Shown here piece by piece: positions 45,450 through 53,334 of a stretch of DNA of 64,000 bases. The notes beneath the pieces were generated by a model. The model searched no databases, was not told the DNA's origin, and worked only from the letters and a program-made list of their open reading frames with translations. Source of the DNA: CAZKCI01 sp964551475. GTDB lineage: Bacteria > Auribacterota > Erginobacteria > Erginobacterales > CAZKCI01. The stretch's first letter is position 1. Each line of letters begins with the position of its first letter. The DNA is taken from assembly GCA_964551475.1 (NCBI GenBank), contig CAZKCI010000121.1, positions 1 through 64,000 on the forward strand, given 5' to 3'. Both the position numbers and the translations under genes were made by a program.

Positions 45450-46280
45450 GTGCCATATCCCCTCGATATCCTTGATCTTGTCGTAGGGCAGGACGGGGCC
45501 GTCTTGGCAGACGAAATAGGGCCCCAGGCGGCAGTGGCCGCACTTGCCGATCCCGCAGGACATGTTCTTTTCCATGGATAGATACAGGGAAGCCTGAGGA
45601 AGTTTCAGCTCCGCGATCAGCTTGAAGGTGACGAACTTCATCATCACCGGAGGGCCGCAGACCACCGCCACCGAGCGGGCGATGTCGATATCGAGATTGT
45701 CGAGCGTGGTGGTCACCAGCCCCACCTTCCCGCCCCAGGCCATCCCCTCCGGAACCTTGTCCACGGTTACCCGGAGCTCTATGTTCTTGTGCAGGCGGGG
45801 CCAGGACTCCATGATCAGGCGCTTGTAGATCATGTCCTCCGGGCTCCTCGCCCCGGCGCAGAGGACGATCCTCGGGTAGGCCTCGATGCCGTGGACCAGG
45901 GCCAGGAAGAGCGCCCGCAGGGGGGCGAGTCCCACCCCTCCCCCGACGAGCACGATCTCCTTCCCCGCGAAGGCGGAGAGAGGGTACTCCTTCCCGAAGG
46001 GGCCCCGCAGACCCACCACCGCCCCTTTCTCGATCCGGTGAAGAGTCTCGGTCACCTTCCCCGCCTTCATGATCGTCACCTCGATCGTCTCCTTCTGAAA
46101 GGGAGAGGAAGAGGGGGTGAAGGGGGCCTCCCCCAGACCGGGTATGGCGAGCTCCACGAACTGACCGGCCCGGAAAGCGAAGGGGGACGACGGCTTCAGG
46201 ACGAAGGTCTTGATCGTCGGAGACTCGGTGATGATCTCCGTGATCGTGGCCGGAATCGATTGATAAGGATTTGTCGTCAT
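45447..46280 (-). CDS. HydG/AsrB-like FAD and NAD(P)-binding [2Fe-2S] oxidoreductase
   Basis: 277 residues with an FAD domain (about 1-100, FRAGQFVELAIPG), a Rossmann NAD(P) domain (about 105-230, VLVGGGVGLAPLRALFLALV) and a C-terminal CGIGKCGHCRLGPYFVCQDG cluster motif, as in the sulfhydrogenase gamma subunit. It is predicted to transfer electrons between NAD(P)H and iron-sulfur partners. Encoded 22 nt after the HydB-like gene. Confidence 0.88.
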   Translation of the reverse strand: MTTNPYQSIPATITEIITESPTIKTFVLKPSSPFAFRAGQFVELAIPGLGEAPFTPSSSPFQKETIEVTIMKAGKVTETLHRIEKGAVVGLRGPFGKEYPLSAFAGKEIVLVGGGVGLAPLRALFLALVHGIEAYPRIVLCAGARSPEDMIYKRLIMESWPRLHKNIELRVTVDKVPEGMAWGGKVGLVTTTLDNLDIDIARSVAVVCGPPVMMKFVTFKLIAELKLPQASLYLSMEKNMSCGIGKCGHCRLGPYFVCQDGPVLPYDKIKDIEGIWH

Positions 46281-46302
46281 AGGACGCCCGGAATGCTTGA
46301 CC

Positions 46303-47325
46303 TTATTCCGACTCTATCCTCTTCAGAATCTTGCGAATGTCAATTTTTCCCATGCACGCCTCCACGCAGCGGCCGCATCCCGTGCAGGCCAGGGCGCCGA
46401 TCAGGTCGGGGAAAAACTGGAACTTCTTGGAGAAACGGTTGCTGAGCCGCTCGGAGCGGCGGGTGCGCGGGTTGGATCCGCCCGCCTCCCGGGAGAAGCC
46501 GGGATACTGGCAGGAGTCCCAGTTGCGGAGTCGGACGGAGCCTTCCCGGGCGGGAGACTCCTCCAGAATGAAGCAGTGGCAGGCGGGGCAGACCAGGTTG
46601 CAAGCCCCGCATTCGACGCAGGGGACCGCTTCCTCCTTCCAGAGCGGATCGCGGCTCTTCTCCTTCACCCGAGCCGCCGCAGGCGCCTTGTCCAGCTGGC
46701 CCTGTTTCTTCAGCAGGTCTTTCAGATCGCCGAGAACCTTCTCCCTCAGTTTCGTCCGGGAGGAGATCTCCTCCTCCTTCGCCCCGCGGAAACGGGAAGC
46801 GGAGTCCCGGATGATCGCCTCTCCCTTCTCGCTCCCCGTCTCCACCAGGCAGCCTCCGGGCAGAGGCGTCAGGTTGAGGTCGAAACCCCGCAAGGGATGG
46901 GGCCGGCCGCCGACCACCGGGCAGAAGCAGACCTCCTTGAAGCCGGCGCAGTCCTGGCTCACCAGCAGAGTCTCTTCCCTCGCCTGTCGATAGAAAGGAT
47001 CGGCGCAGTTCCCCTGCAAAAAGATGTAATCGAGAACCGGGAGGGCGGCGAGATCGCAGGCCTTGAGGCCGACGAGCGCCCGGGGACGGGATGCGGGCGC
47101 GACCGTTCCGGGGAAACGCGCCACCGTCTCGCGGCCGGAAAAAAGGAAGCTTTTCAGCGATTCGATCGCCCGGTAGGGCGACGGCTCGGCCTTCCCTTCC
47201 CCGGACAGGGGGGAAAACGTCCAATCCCCGTCCAGGCGGCGGGGGATGAGGAGATCCCGGGCGCAGGCGAGATCGGACAGCCAGCGCGGGAACTCCGCGT
47301 CAGAGATGAAATGGAGAGCGCTCAT
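46303..47325 (-). CDS. HydB/AsrA-like iron-sulfur subunit
   Basis: 340 residues. An N-terminal alpha/beta part with RALVGLKACDLAALPVLDYI is followed by two [4Fe-4S] motifs, CVECGACNLVCPACHCF and CTGCGRCVEACMGKIDI. Family: sulfhydrogenase beta subunit / anaerobic sulfite reductase A (4Fe-4S_22 type). Its usual partner is the HydG-like protein encoded next. It overlaps the rex stop by 4 nt (ATGA). No HydA/D-type hydrogenase subunits are present, so this pair must serve another partner. Confidence 0.85.
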   Translation of the reverse strand: MSALHFISDAEFPRWLSDLACARDLLIPRRLDGDWTFSPLSGEGKAEPSPYRAIESLKSFLFSGRETVARFPGTVAPASRPRALVGLKACDLAALPVLDYIFLQGNCADPFYRQAREETLLVSQDCAGFKEVCFCPVVGGRPHPLRGFDLNLTPLPGGCLVETGSEKGEAIIRDSASRFRGAKEEEISSRTKLREKVLGDLKDLLKKQGQLDKAPAAARVKEKSRDPLWKEEAVPCVECGACNLVCPACHCFILEESPAREGSVRLRNWDSCQYPGFSREAGGSNPRTRRSERLSNRFSKKFQFFPDLIGALACTGCGRCVEACMGKIDIRKILKRIESE

Positions 47326-47972
47326 TCCCGCCGTCTCCGGGAATGCAGGCCGAAAGAAAGAGTCGACAGGGATCCGGCCAGGTCGATATCCTCCACGATC
47401 ACGCTCTCGGGGAGAGTGAGGCGGGTCGGAGCGAAGTTCAGTATCCCCCGGATCCCGGCCCGGACCATCTCCTCCGAGACCTCCTGGGCGGCGGCGGCGG
47501 GGACGGCGATGACGCCGAGCTTTATCCCCTCCTCTTGCACGGTCCGGTGAAGGTCGGCGAGGGGGCGGATGGTCCGCGACGACCCCGGGACCTTCTGCCC
47601 GGCGAGGCGGGTGTCGAAGACCGCGGCGATCGTGAACTGGCGGCTTCCGAATCCCTTGTGGGAGAAGAGGGCGCGGCCGAGGTTCCCCGCTCCCACCAGG
47701 GCGACCTTCTGCTCCCGGTCGGTGCCCAGAATGCCTTCAATCCGGCCGAGCAGAGTGCCCACGGCGTAACCCTTTCCCCGGACGCCGAACTGGCCGAAGT
47801 GGGCGAGGTCCTTGCGCAGCTGGGCCGGCTGGACGCCGGCCAGTTTCCCGAAACGGGCGGAGGAGACGGTGGCCGTTCTCTCCGCGCCCAGGGACAGCAG
47901 GATGCGCAGATAGAGAGAGAGGCGGGCGATCACCGCCCGGGGGATCGGGGAATTTGCGTTGCGCAGACTCAT
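47322..47972 (-). CDS. rex: Redox-sensing transcriptional repressor Rex
   Basis: 216 residues. The N-terminal winged helix (about 8-80; IPRAVIARLSLYLRILLSL, PAQLRKDLAHFGQFGVRGKGY) and the C-terminal Rossmann domain with VALVGAGNLGRALFSH are diagnostic of Rex, which binds DNA when NAD+/NADH is high and lets go when NADH rises. It is the first gene of the hydrogenase run; promoter and Rex-box-like operator are directly upstream (47988-48039). Confidence 0.93.
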   Translation of the reverse strand: MSLRNANSPIPRAVIARLSLYLRILLSLGAERTATVSSARFGKLAGVQPAQLRKDLAHFGQFGVRGKGYAVGTLLGRIEGILGTDREQKVALVGAGNLGRALFSHKGFGSRQFTIAAVFDTRLAGQKVPGSSRTIRPLADLHRTVQEEGIKLGVIAVPAAAAQEVSEEMVRAGIRGILNFAPTRLTLPESVIVEDIDLAGSLSTLSFGLHSRRRRE

Positions 47973-47987
47973 GGTTATGAATTGTCG

Positions 47988-48015
47988 ATCATATTCTCCC
48001 CGCGGCCGGAGTCAA
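47988..48015 (-). promoter_or_regulatory. Promoter of the rex-hydrogenase operon
   Basis: Minus strand -35 TTGACT (48015-48010), 16-nt spacer, -10 TATGAT (47993-47988), about 15 nt before the rex start. Confidence 0.7.
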
Positions 48016-48021
48016 GGGCAA

Positions 48022-48039
48022 TTGTGATTTTTTTCACAT
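48022..48039. promoter_or_regulatory. Rex-box-like operator
   Basis: TTGTGATTTTTTTCACAT matches the Rex consensus TTGTGAANNNNTTCACAA at 12 of the 14 specified positions, with the same 18-nt length. It lies 6 nt upstream of the -35 of the rex promoter and on the side of the divergent ldt gene. Confidence 0.7.
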
Positions 48040-48101
48040 AAAAAAGCGCTCGCGCGCATTTTTATGGTGATCGCCGCCGACAGCGATCGATCCTTTCTCG
48101 A

Positions 48102-48130
48102 TTGCATTGGCGATGCGGTCAGCCTATCAT
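48102..48130 (+). promoter_or_regulatory. Promoter of the L,D-transpeptidase gene
   Basis: -35 TTGCAT (48102-48107), 17-nt spacer, -10 TATCAT (48125-48130). Confidence 0.55.
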
Positions 48131-48167
48131 GTTATCAGCCTGTTCCATCAACCGAAGGAGGAAAGAC

Positions 48168-48911
48168 ATGATGCTCAAGTGGATGACTGTTGTTCTGGGA
48201 ACCCTTCTGGCTTTGGGCTGCGCCGCCCGCCGGCCGCCCGAGATCCCCCCCTCCCAGTCGGAACCTCTTCCGGCTGAAGACATGGCGGTCGCTCCCGCCT
48301 CCTCGCCGGCGGCGGAATCCCCCGCGGCCGTCCCGGCCGCCGAAGTCAAGGGACCGGACTGGAATGAGATCAAGAAGCTCGGGACCGTTTATGAGGTGCA
48401 GGCCGGCGACACCCTGAGCGGCATCGCCGCGAAGCACCAGGTCGGGACCGGCCTCCTCGCGCGCTTGAACGACCTGAACAATCCCAACCTCATCCGGAAG
48501 GGACAGAAGCTCGTCGTGCTGGAGGGCCCCCTCTCCGTCCAGGTGAGCAAGGCGGCCAAAACCATCTCGGTCAAGAAAGACGACGCCGTGCTCGCGTCCT
48601 ACGCCGTGGCCCTGGGGAGAAACGACAGCACGCCGGAAGGGGAATTCGCGGTGCTTCGGAAGATGGTCAACCCGCCCTGGACCGACCCCTACCACCGGAC
48701 GATCGTCAAGGCGGACAGCCCCGAGTATCCGCTCGGCACCCGCTGGATCGAGTTCAAGGCGCCGCCCGGGGCCTACGGCATCCACGGGACCAAAAGCGCG
48801 GCCGACATCGGCCAGGATGTTTCCTTCGGCTGCGTCCGCGTGCTCCACCCCCAGGAAGAGGAGATCTACGACTTTGTCATCGTCGGATCCCCGGTGGCAA
48901 TCGCCCCGTAA
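48168..48911 (+). CDS. LysM-YkuD L,D-transpeptidase lipoprotein
   Basis: 247 residues. Lipobox-type signal (LLALGC, Cys18), Pro/Ala-rich linker, LysM motif (about 70-120; YEVQAGDTLSGIAAKHQVGT), then a YkuD domain with GIHGTKSAADIG and SFGCVRV (catalytic Cys with HGT). L,D-transpeptidases form 3-3 crosslinks or attach lipoproteins to peptidoglycan; LysM binds peptidoglycan. The start at 48168 is supported by GGAGGAAAGAC. A perfect hairpin terminator follows (48935-48974). Confidence 0.88.
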   Translation: MMLKWMTVVLGTLLALGCAARRPPEIPPSQSEPLPAEDMAVAPASSPAAESPAAVPAAEVKGPDWNEIKKLGTVYEVQAGDTLSGIAAKHQVGTGLLARLNDLNNPNLIRKGQKLVVLEGPLSVQVSKAAKTISVKKDDAVLASYAVALGRNDSTPEGEFAVLRKMVNPPWTDPYHRTIVKADSPEYPLGTRWIEFKAPPGAYGIHGTKSAADIGQDVSFGCVRVLHPQEEEIYDFVIVGSPVAIAP

Positions 48912-48934
48912 CGGACATTCCGAAATCACGAACA

Positions 48935-48974
48935 ACACTAAACGCCCGACGCGAAAGCGTCGGGCGTTTAGTGT
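48935..48974 (+). terminator. Perfect GC-rich hairpin after the L,D-transpeptidase gene
   Basis: Two 18-nt arms (48935-48952 and 48957-48974) pair perfectly around a GAAA tetraloop. There is no U-tract, so it may also protect the 3' end. Confidence 0.75.
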
Positions 48975-49019
48975 CGGATGTAAATTGACCCCGTCGCGCG
49001 TGCGTGTTAGGGTGGAAAG

Positions 49020-50090
49020 ATGGACCAGGAATGCGGCATTTCCGATCTCCTGCTCGGCGCGCTCCTGCTCTCCCGCTATCTTCAGTCGTCCCCGGCCGGC
49101 GAGGCTGCCCGCCGGGCTCTCTATCTCCTGATTGACCGGTCCCTTTCCCCGGCCTCGCCGACCGGCGAGAAGAACCTCGCCGAACGATTGGAGACACTGA
49201 GCGAACAGGGAGTGCTGGCTCCCGAAGCGAAGGCGAAGCTCCTCTCGCTTCACCGGGAGCTCCTCTCCTTTTTCGCCGCCGACTCCCGCTATGTCCCCGG
49301 ATTTATCCAGAAGCGCGTCGCCGCTTTCGTGGCGGCGGTGAACGGCTTCTACCGCGGGTCGGGCGGAAGGGATCTGGAAAGCGAACTGGGGAAACTCTCC
49401 CCGGAGAGCTGGGCCCGGGTGGAAAAGGCGGCCGGGACGGCCGTCGCCCTGGTCCGCCAGGCGATGGACACGATGTCCATCCGTCCGGAGGACTTCCGCG
49501 ATCTCTCCCTCCTTCGTTCCAAGGTCCAGGTCTGGGCGCCCGCCCTCCTCCCCGCTTTGCGGGAGAAAGGCTTCGCCTTCACGCTCGACTCGATATCCCG
49601 CGTGAACCTCAGCTCGGGCTATATCTGGGTCGCCTTTCTCCCCGATCCCTCGCGGCGGAAGATGGAACAGCCCACCTATTCCTTCTCCTTCACCCCCCGC
49701 CACTGCCGGGCGGGGCTGGAACTGGGAGGGAAAACCCGGGAGGCCCGCGCAGCCTACTATAAGAAGCTTCTCTCCGGCGAACTCGACGACATCATCGCCG
49801 CGATGGCGCCGCTGGGCGGTGTCTTCCTGGACGTGGTCTGGTATTTTTCCGCCCGGGACGCCGTCTCCATGCGCGATTACCTCGCGGACCAGGACGGAGC
49901 GAAAAAGCGCGTTGCCGCCAAGATCGCCGACGGCCGGAAGCGCCTCCCCCGGGACGTCCTGTACACCTGGAACCTTCTCCTCCCGGTGGTCCTGATCACA
50001 CCCGAGGAGTTCGCCCGGGAGGGGATCAACGACTTCCTGGTCCGCCTGGCCGATCCGGTGGTAAAGCTCATCCGGCGGATCGGGGGATAA
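49020..50090 (+). CDS. Conserved-looking protein of unknown function
   Basis: 356 residues, no signal peptide, no TM, and largely alpha-helical (long Leu/Glu/Arg segments). Segments that may mark a family: DQECGISDLLLGALLLSRYL, VSMRDYLADQDGAKKRVAAK and VVLITPEEFAREGINDF. I do not recognise it. It is flanked by two perfect hairpins, so it is probably a single-gene transcript. Start ATG 49020 follows a purine stretch (GGGTGGAAAG). Confidence 0.6.
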   Translation: MDQECGISDLLLGALLLSRYLQSSPAGEAARRALYLLIDRSLSPASPTGEKNLAERLETLSEQGVLAPEAKAKLLSLHRELLSFFAADSRYVPGFIQKRVAAFVAAVNGFYRGSGGRDLESELGKLSPESWARVEKAAGTAVALVRQAMDTMSIRPEDFRDLSLLRSKVQVWAPALLPALREKGFAFTLDSISRVNLSSGYIWVAFLPDPSRRKMEQPTYSFSFTPRHCRAGLELGGKTREARAAYYKKLLSGELDDIIAAMAPLGGVFLDVVWYFSARDAVSMRDYLADQDGAKKRVAAKIADGRKRLPRDVLYTWNLLLPVVLITPEEFAREGINDFLVRLADPVVKLIRRIGG

Positions 50091-50091
50091 A

Positions 50092-50136
50092 AAGATCGCG
50101 AGGTTCCCGACACCCGGCCGGGAACCTCGCGATCTT
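50092..50136. terminator. Perfect hairpin between convergent genes
   Basis: Two 17-nt arms (50092-50108 and 50120-50136; AAGATCGCGAGGTTCCC) pair perfectly with an 11-nt loop, ending 18 nt before the convergent gene's stop. AA and TT tracts on the two sides fit a bidirectional terminator. Confidence 0.8.
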
Positions 50137-50154
50137 CTGCTCGGTGGAAAACGG

Positions 50155-50742
50155 CTACTTCTCAGCCGGGGGCGCGGCCGGTCCCTCGGCCGGGCCGCCC
50201 ATCCCGCCGCCCATCATCGGACAGCCTTCTTTACCGGGACCGGACGGTCCGCGGCCTTCTTTCTCGCCGCCCGTCCGCTCGCCGCCCTTCCTGGTCCATT
50301 CCCTTCCGCCGCGGCCTCTCTCGCCCCGCTCGCCTCTCGCCCGATTGATCATGCGGGAGACCTTCTCCCACTGCTGGGGGTTGAGTATCTTGCGGACCTC
50401 GACCAGGCGCTGGAGCCCCTGCTCCGTCTGCTTCATGCGGGCGTCAACGATCTCCTTGATGAATTTGGAGATCTCCTCGTCGCTCGTCTTCCCTGCCTTG
50501 ATCAGGCGATCGAAGTTGAGCTGGGCGATTTTCGCCTTGGCCTGGAGATCGATGGCGCTCTGGGCATACTTGAAGTCGATCTCCGCGAGCTGGGCGATCT
50601 GCTCGGGAGTGAGGGCCAGATCCTCGACCGCTTTTTTCCTCTCCCAGAATTTCGGCCAGCGGCCGGTCGGTTCGGCCTGGGCCGCCGCTACGACGGTCGT
50701 CGCGACCGCCACGATCACCGCCATCCACAGCCATTTCTTCAT
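50155..50742 (-). CDS. Spy/CpxP-like (LTXXQ) periplasmic protein
   Basis: 195 residues. A signal peptide (1-22) precedes a helical domain with two LTxxQ-type motifs (LALTPEQIAQLAEIDFKYAQ, ILNPQQWEKVSRM), as in Spy/CpxP and zinc-resistance-type proteins. The C-terminal tail is a Gly/Pro/Arg-rich low-complexity segment with a Met cluster (PMMGGGMGG) that may bind metal. Probably a periplasmic chaperone or metal-responsive protein. The start at 50742 has GGGGAGGTGACACG upstream. Confidence 0.75.
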   Translation of the reverse strand: MKKWLWMAVIVAVATTVVAAAQAEPTGRWPKFWERKKAVEDLALTPEQIAQLAEIDFKYAQSAIDLQAKAKIAQLNFDRLIKAGKTSDEEISKFIKEIVDARMKQTEQGLQRLVEVRKILNPQQWEKVSRMINRARGERGERGRGGREWTRKGGERTGGEKEGRGPSGPGKEGCPMMGGGMGGPAEGPAAPPAEK

Positions 50743-50845
50743 CGTGTCACCTCCCCGGGGTTGGTTTCGAGCCCGGCGTATTCGGTTTACTTTCACTTAT
50801 TAAACTGGAATACTCGCGGAAGGTTTAACCGATCATGCCTCAGCG

Positions 50846-50904
50846 ATGTAGGCCCGCTCTGTGAGCGGGCGTTTCGCCGCCGCCTCACAGAGGCGGCCTA
50901 CACA
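50846..50904. repeat. Palindromic repeat TAGGCCCGCTCTGTGAGCGGGC
   Basis: Two linked hairpins: GCCCGCTCTGTGAGCGGGC and GCCGCCTCACAGAGGCGGC, with TAGGC/GCCTA ends. Confidence 0.8.
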
Positions 50905-50919
50905 TAGGTTTTATCGATC

Positions 50920-51870
50920 ATGGGGGCGAGAAGACAGCATTCTTATCCGGACCTCCTGCGCGTCGTCTATCGGACCTTCGACTCCCGTCAGATCGCGATC
51001 ACGGGACTGGGGCTTTTCTTCGCCCTCCTCTCCGCCTACGCTTTCTCCACCCTGGCTTATTTCGCTCAGGGCTCCCTCACCTTCCTCCCCTGGTTCCTGA
51101 ACCTCCTGGGGGCGATCTCCTTTTATCTCGTCCTGATCGTCTTCTCCGGCCCCGTCACCTACCTCGCCCTCCAGGAAAACACGGGGGGCGGCGGCGGATT
51201 GGGCTCCGCCCTCCGGCTGGGCATCCGCTACGGCCCCCGCCTCCTGCGCGCCCCCTTGAGCGTCCTCTCCTCCCTCCTCCTCTGCCTGATCCTGCTCGCG
51301 GTCCTGATCTCGCTCGGCCTGCTTCCCCGGGCCGGGACCGTGATCTGGTCGCTCCTGATCGTCCCCCAGTTCCTCATCTCCCTCTTCATCGTGATCGGCG
51401 TCCTCACGCTGCTGGCGGGAACGCTCCTCCTCCCCTCCATCATCATCGACCGGGAGATCCCCGCCCGGCGGGCTTTTCAGGAGCTCACCGCCCTGATCAA
51501 AGGCCGCTTCTTCACCTTCTGGGGATACATCTTCACCATCCTTTTCCTCACCGCAGCCTACTTCGCGGTTGCCACCATCGTTCTGATCGGCGCTCTCTCG
51601 GTTTTCTTCGCCCTCTCCGCCTCCATCTTGGGAGACATGCCGGGAAAGGTGATCATGAACATCCCCCCCTTCTTCCACAAGGTGGCGCCCATCCTGGAGA
51701 CCGCCCTGCCCATGCCCTCGTCTCTCCCCCCCGCCTCTCCCCTCCTCTCCTTGAGCGGGGCGATCGCGGGTTTCTCCCTCCTCATCATCTACGTCATCTG
51801 GCTCTCCTATCCCGTCCTCTACGCCATAAACTCCGGCGTGGTGGCCTACCTGGCTTTGACCCGGGATTGA
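50920..51870 (+). CDS. Polytopic membrane protein of unknown function
   Basis: 316 residues with about six TM helices (about 25-50, 58-80, 118-140, 150-180, 205-235, 285-312). Conserved-looking segments: FDSRQIAITGLGLFF, SIIIDREIPARRAFQELTAL and SYPVLYAINSGVVAYLALTRD. Resembles uncharacterised integral membrane proteins that often have the form R..F..... I..R. No catalytic motif. The ATG at 50920 lacks a Shine-Dalgarno; REP-like repeats start right after the stop. Confidence 0.5.
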   Translation: MGARRQHSYPDLLRVVYRTFDSRQIAITGLGLFFALLSAYAFSTLAYFAQGSLTFLPWFLNLLGAISFYLVLIVFSGPVTYLALQENTGGGGGLGSALRLGIRYGPRLLRAPLSVLSSLLLCLILLAVLISLGLLPRAGTVIWSLLIVPQFLISLFIVIGVLTLLAGTLLLPSIIIDREIPARRAFQELTALIKGRFFTFWGYIFTILFLTAAYFAVATIVLIGALSVFFALSASILGDMPGKVIMNIPPFFHKVAPILETALPMPSSLPPASPLLSLSGAIAGFSLLIIYVIWLSYPVLYAINSGVVAYLALTRD

Positions 51871-51873
51871 CAC

Positions 51874-51963
51874 AACCCCTTCGGGGTTGATGGCGGCATC
51901 GGCTCCCCCAACCCGGGGTAGCGCCTCCGGCGCAACCCCGGGCTATGCGATGGAATCCCGTTG
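51874..51963 (-). repeat. Inverted REP copy left of the RAYT
   Basis: Contains CAACCCCTTCGGGGTTG, then GGGTAGCGCCTCCGGCGCAA, then GAATCCCGTTGGGATTC: three linked palindromes. Orientation is opposite to the 80-bp array. Confidence 0.75.
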
Positions 51964-52170
51964 GGATTCGGCCTCCGGCGACAATGCCAAAAGATCTGGA
52001 TTGGGAATCGATGCCGGAAAACGCTGTTCGACGACGGCTGGTCCCAACAAAATCATCTTCGATCACCCAGACGTCTTGCCCCTGTGAACGCCACTTTGAA
52101 AGTTATCTTCTTCACCCGGTTTGAAATCTCCCTTTCGGGCCGGCGGTCACATGCCCCAACGGGGCAACGT

Positions 52171-52570
52171 CCCCTAGCCCAGGGTTGCGCCGGAGGCGCT
52201 ACCCTGGGTAAACGACACGCATCGCCAGGCCAACCCCAACGGGGTTGTGTCCCCTAGCCCAGGGTTGCGCCGGAGGCGCTACCCTGGGTAAACGGCGCGC
52301 AACGACAGGCCAACCCCAACGGGGTTGCATCCCCTAGCCCAGGGTTGCGCCGGAGGCGCTACCCTGGGTAAACGACACGCAGCGCCAGGCCAACCCCGAC
52401 GGGGTTGCGTCCCCTAGCCCAGGGTTGCGCCGGAGGCGCTACCCTGGGTAAACGGCGCGCAACGACAGGCCAACCCCAACGGGGTTGTGTCCCCTAGCCC
52501 AGGGTTGCGCCGGAGGCGCTACCCTGGGTAAACGACACGCAACGACAACCAACCCCAACGGGGTTGCATC
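52171..52570 (+). repeat. Left REP array, five 80-bp units
   Basis: Unit starts (CCCCTAGCCCAGGGTTGCG) lie at 52171, 52251, 52331, 52411 and 52491, so the period is exactly 80 bp. Each unit has two palindromes: CCCAGGGTTGCGCC with its arm GGCGCTACCCTGGG, and CAACCCCAACGGGGTTG. After CCCTGGGTAAACG the units alternate ACACGC/GCGCGC, i.e. ABABA. Confidence 0.9.
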
Positions 52571-52584
52571 AAAGGAGAACGGCT

Positions 52585-53040
52585 ATGCCACAATCGTTGT
52601 CATGCGTCTACGTCCACCTGGTATTTTCGACGAAAAATCGGGTCCCTTTCATTCGGGAGATGGCGCTACGCGCGGAATTGCAGGCCTATCTGGGCGGGAT
52701 TTCCAAGACATTGGAATGCCCGCCAACCATTGTCGGCGGAACGGATGATCACGTACACATGTTGTGTCGTTTGGGGCGGACGATCGCGCAGGCGAATTGG
52801 GTCAAGGAGGTCAAGCGCGTGTCCAGCGCCTGGATCAAGCAACACGATCCGACGCTGGCGGATTTTGCCTGGCAGACCGGATATGGCGCGTTTTCGGTAA
52901 GCGTGTCAAATCTGGAAAAGGTCCAGGCATATATCTCCAACCAGGAAGAACATCATCGTCAACAATCCTTTCAGGACGAATACCGTGCGTTTCTGAAAAA
53001 ACACGGCTTGGAATGCGATGAACGGTATATGTGGGATTGA
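52585..53040 (+). CDS. REP-associated tyrosine transposase (IS200/IS605 Y1 type)
   Basis: 151 residues from the chosen start. Y1 transposase fold: VYVHLVFSTKNRVPFI, the HUH metal-binding motif in DDHVHMLCRL, and VQAYISNQEEHHRQQSF, where the Tyr of VQAYI is the candidate nucleophile. These are single-strand nucleases that move or excise DNA by hairpin recognition; RAYT members act on REP palindromes. The start at 52585 is favoured because GGAGAAC precedes it within about 6 nt; an earlier ATG reads from repeat DNA. Both flanks are REP arrays, consistent with a cis-acting pair. Confidence 0.88.
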   Translation: MPQSLSCVYVHLVFSTKNRVPFIREMALRAELQAYLGGISKTLECPPTIVGGTDDHVHMLCRLGRTIAQANWVKEVKRVSSAWIKQHDPTLADFAWQTGYGAFSVSVSNLEKVQAYISNQEEHHRQQSFQDEYRAFLKKHGLECDERYMWD

Positions 53041-53043
53041 TAG

Positions 53044-53143
53044 GTGTTGACACAACCCCTTCGGGGTTGACGGGGATATTGCTCTCGTATACCCGGGGTA
53101 GCGCCTTCGGCGCAACCCCGGGCTACATGACAGAATCCCTTTG
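53044..53143 (-). repeat. Inverted REP copy right of the RAYT
   Basis: CAACCCCTTCGGGGTTG, GTAGCGCCTTCGGCGCAAC and GAATCCCTTTGGGATTC, 5 nt beyond the RAYT stop. Same orientation as the left inverted copy. Confidence 0.75.
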
Positions 53144-53334
53144 GGATTCGTCCCCCGCAATTGCCCAAAAGGGGCAATGTCCCCTGGCCAAGCATTGCGC
53201 CAAAATCGTCCGATGGAATCCTATTGGGTATTCGGCTCCTGCAACAACGCTGGGATGCCGAGTACGGAAACCTCACCTGCAACACCATCCCAAACAATAT
53301 TGTGAGGCATTCGTTAACCCCAACGGGGTTGCGT

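Noticed and set aside
52485..52748. Open frame upstream of the RAYT start
   Set aside because: It reads from REP DNA into the transposase in a different frame; not a gene.
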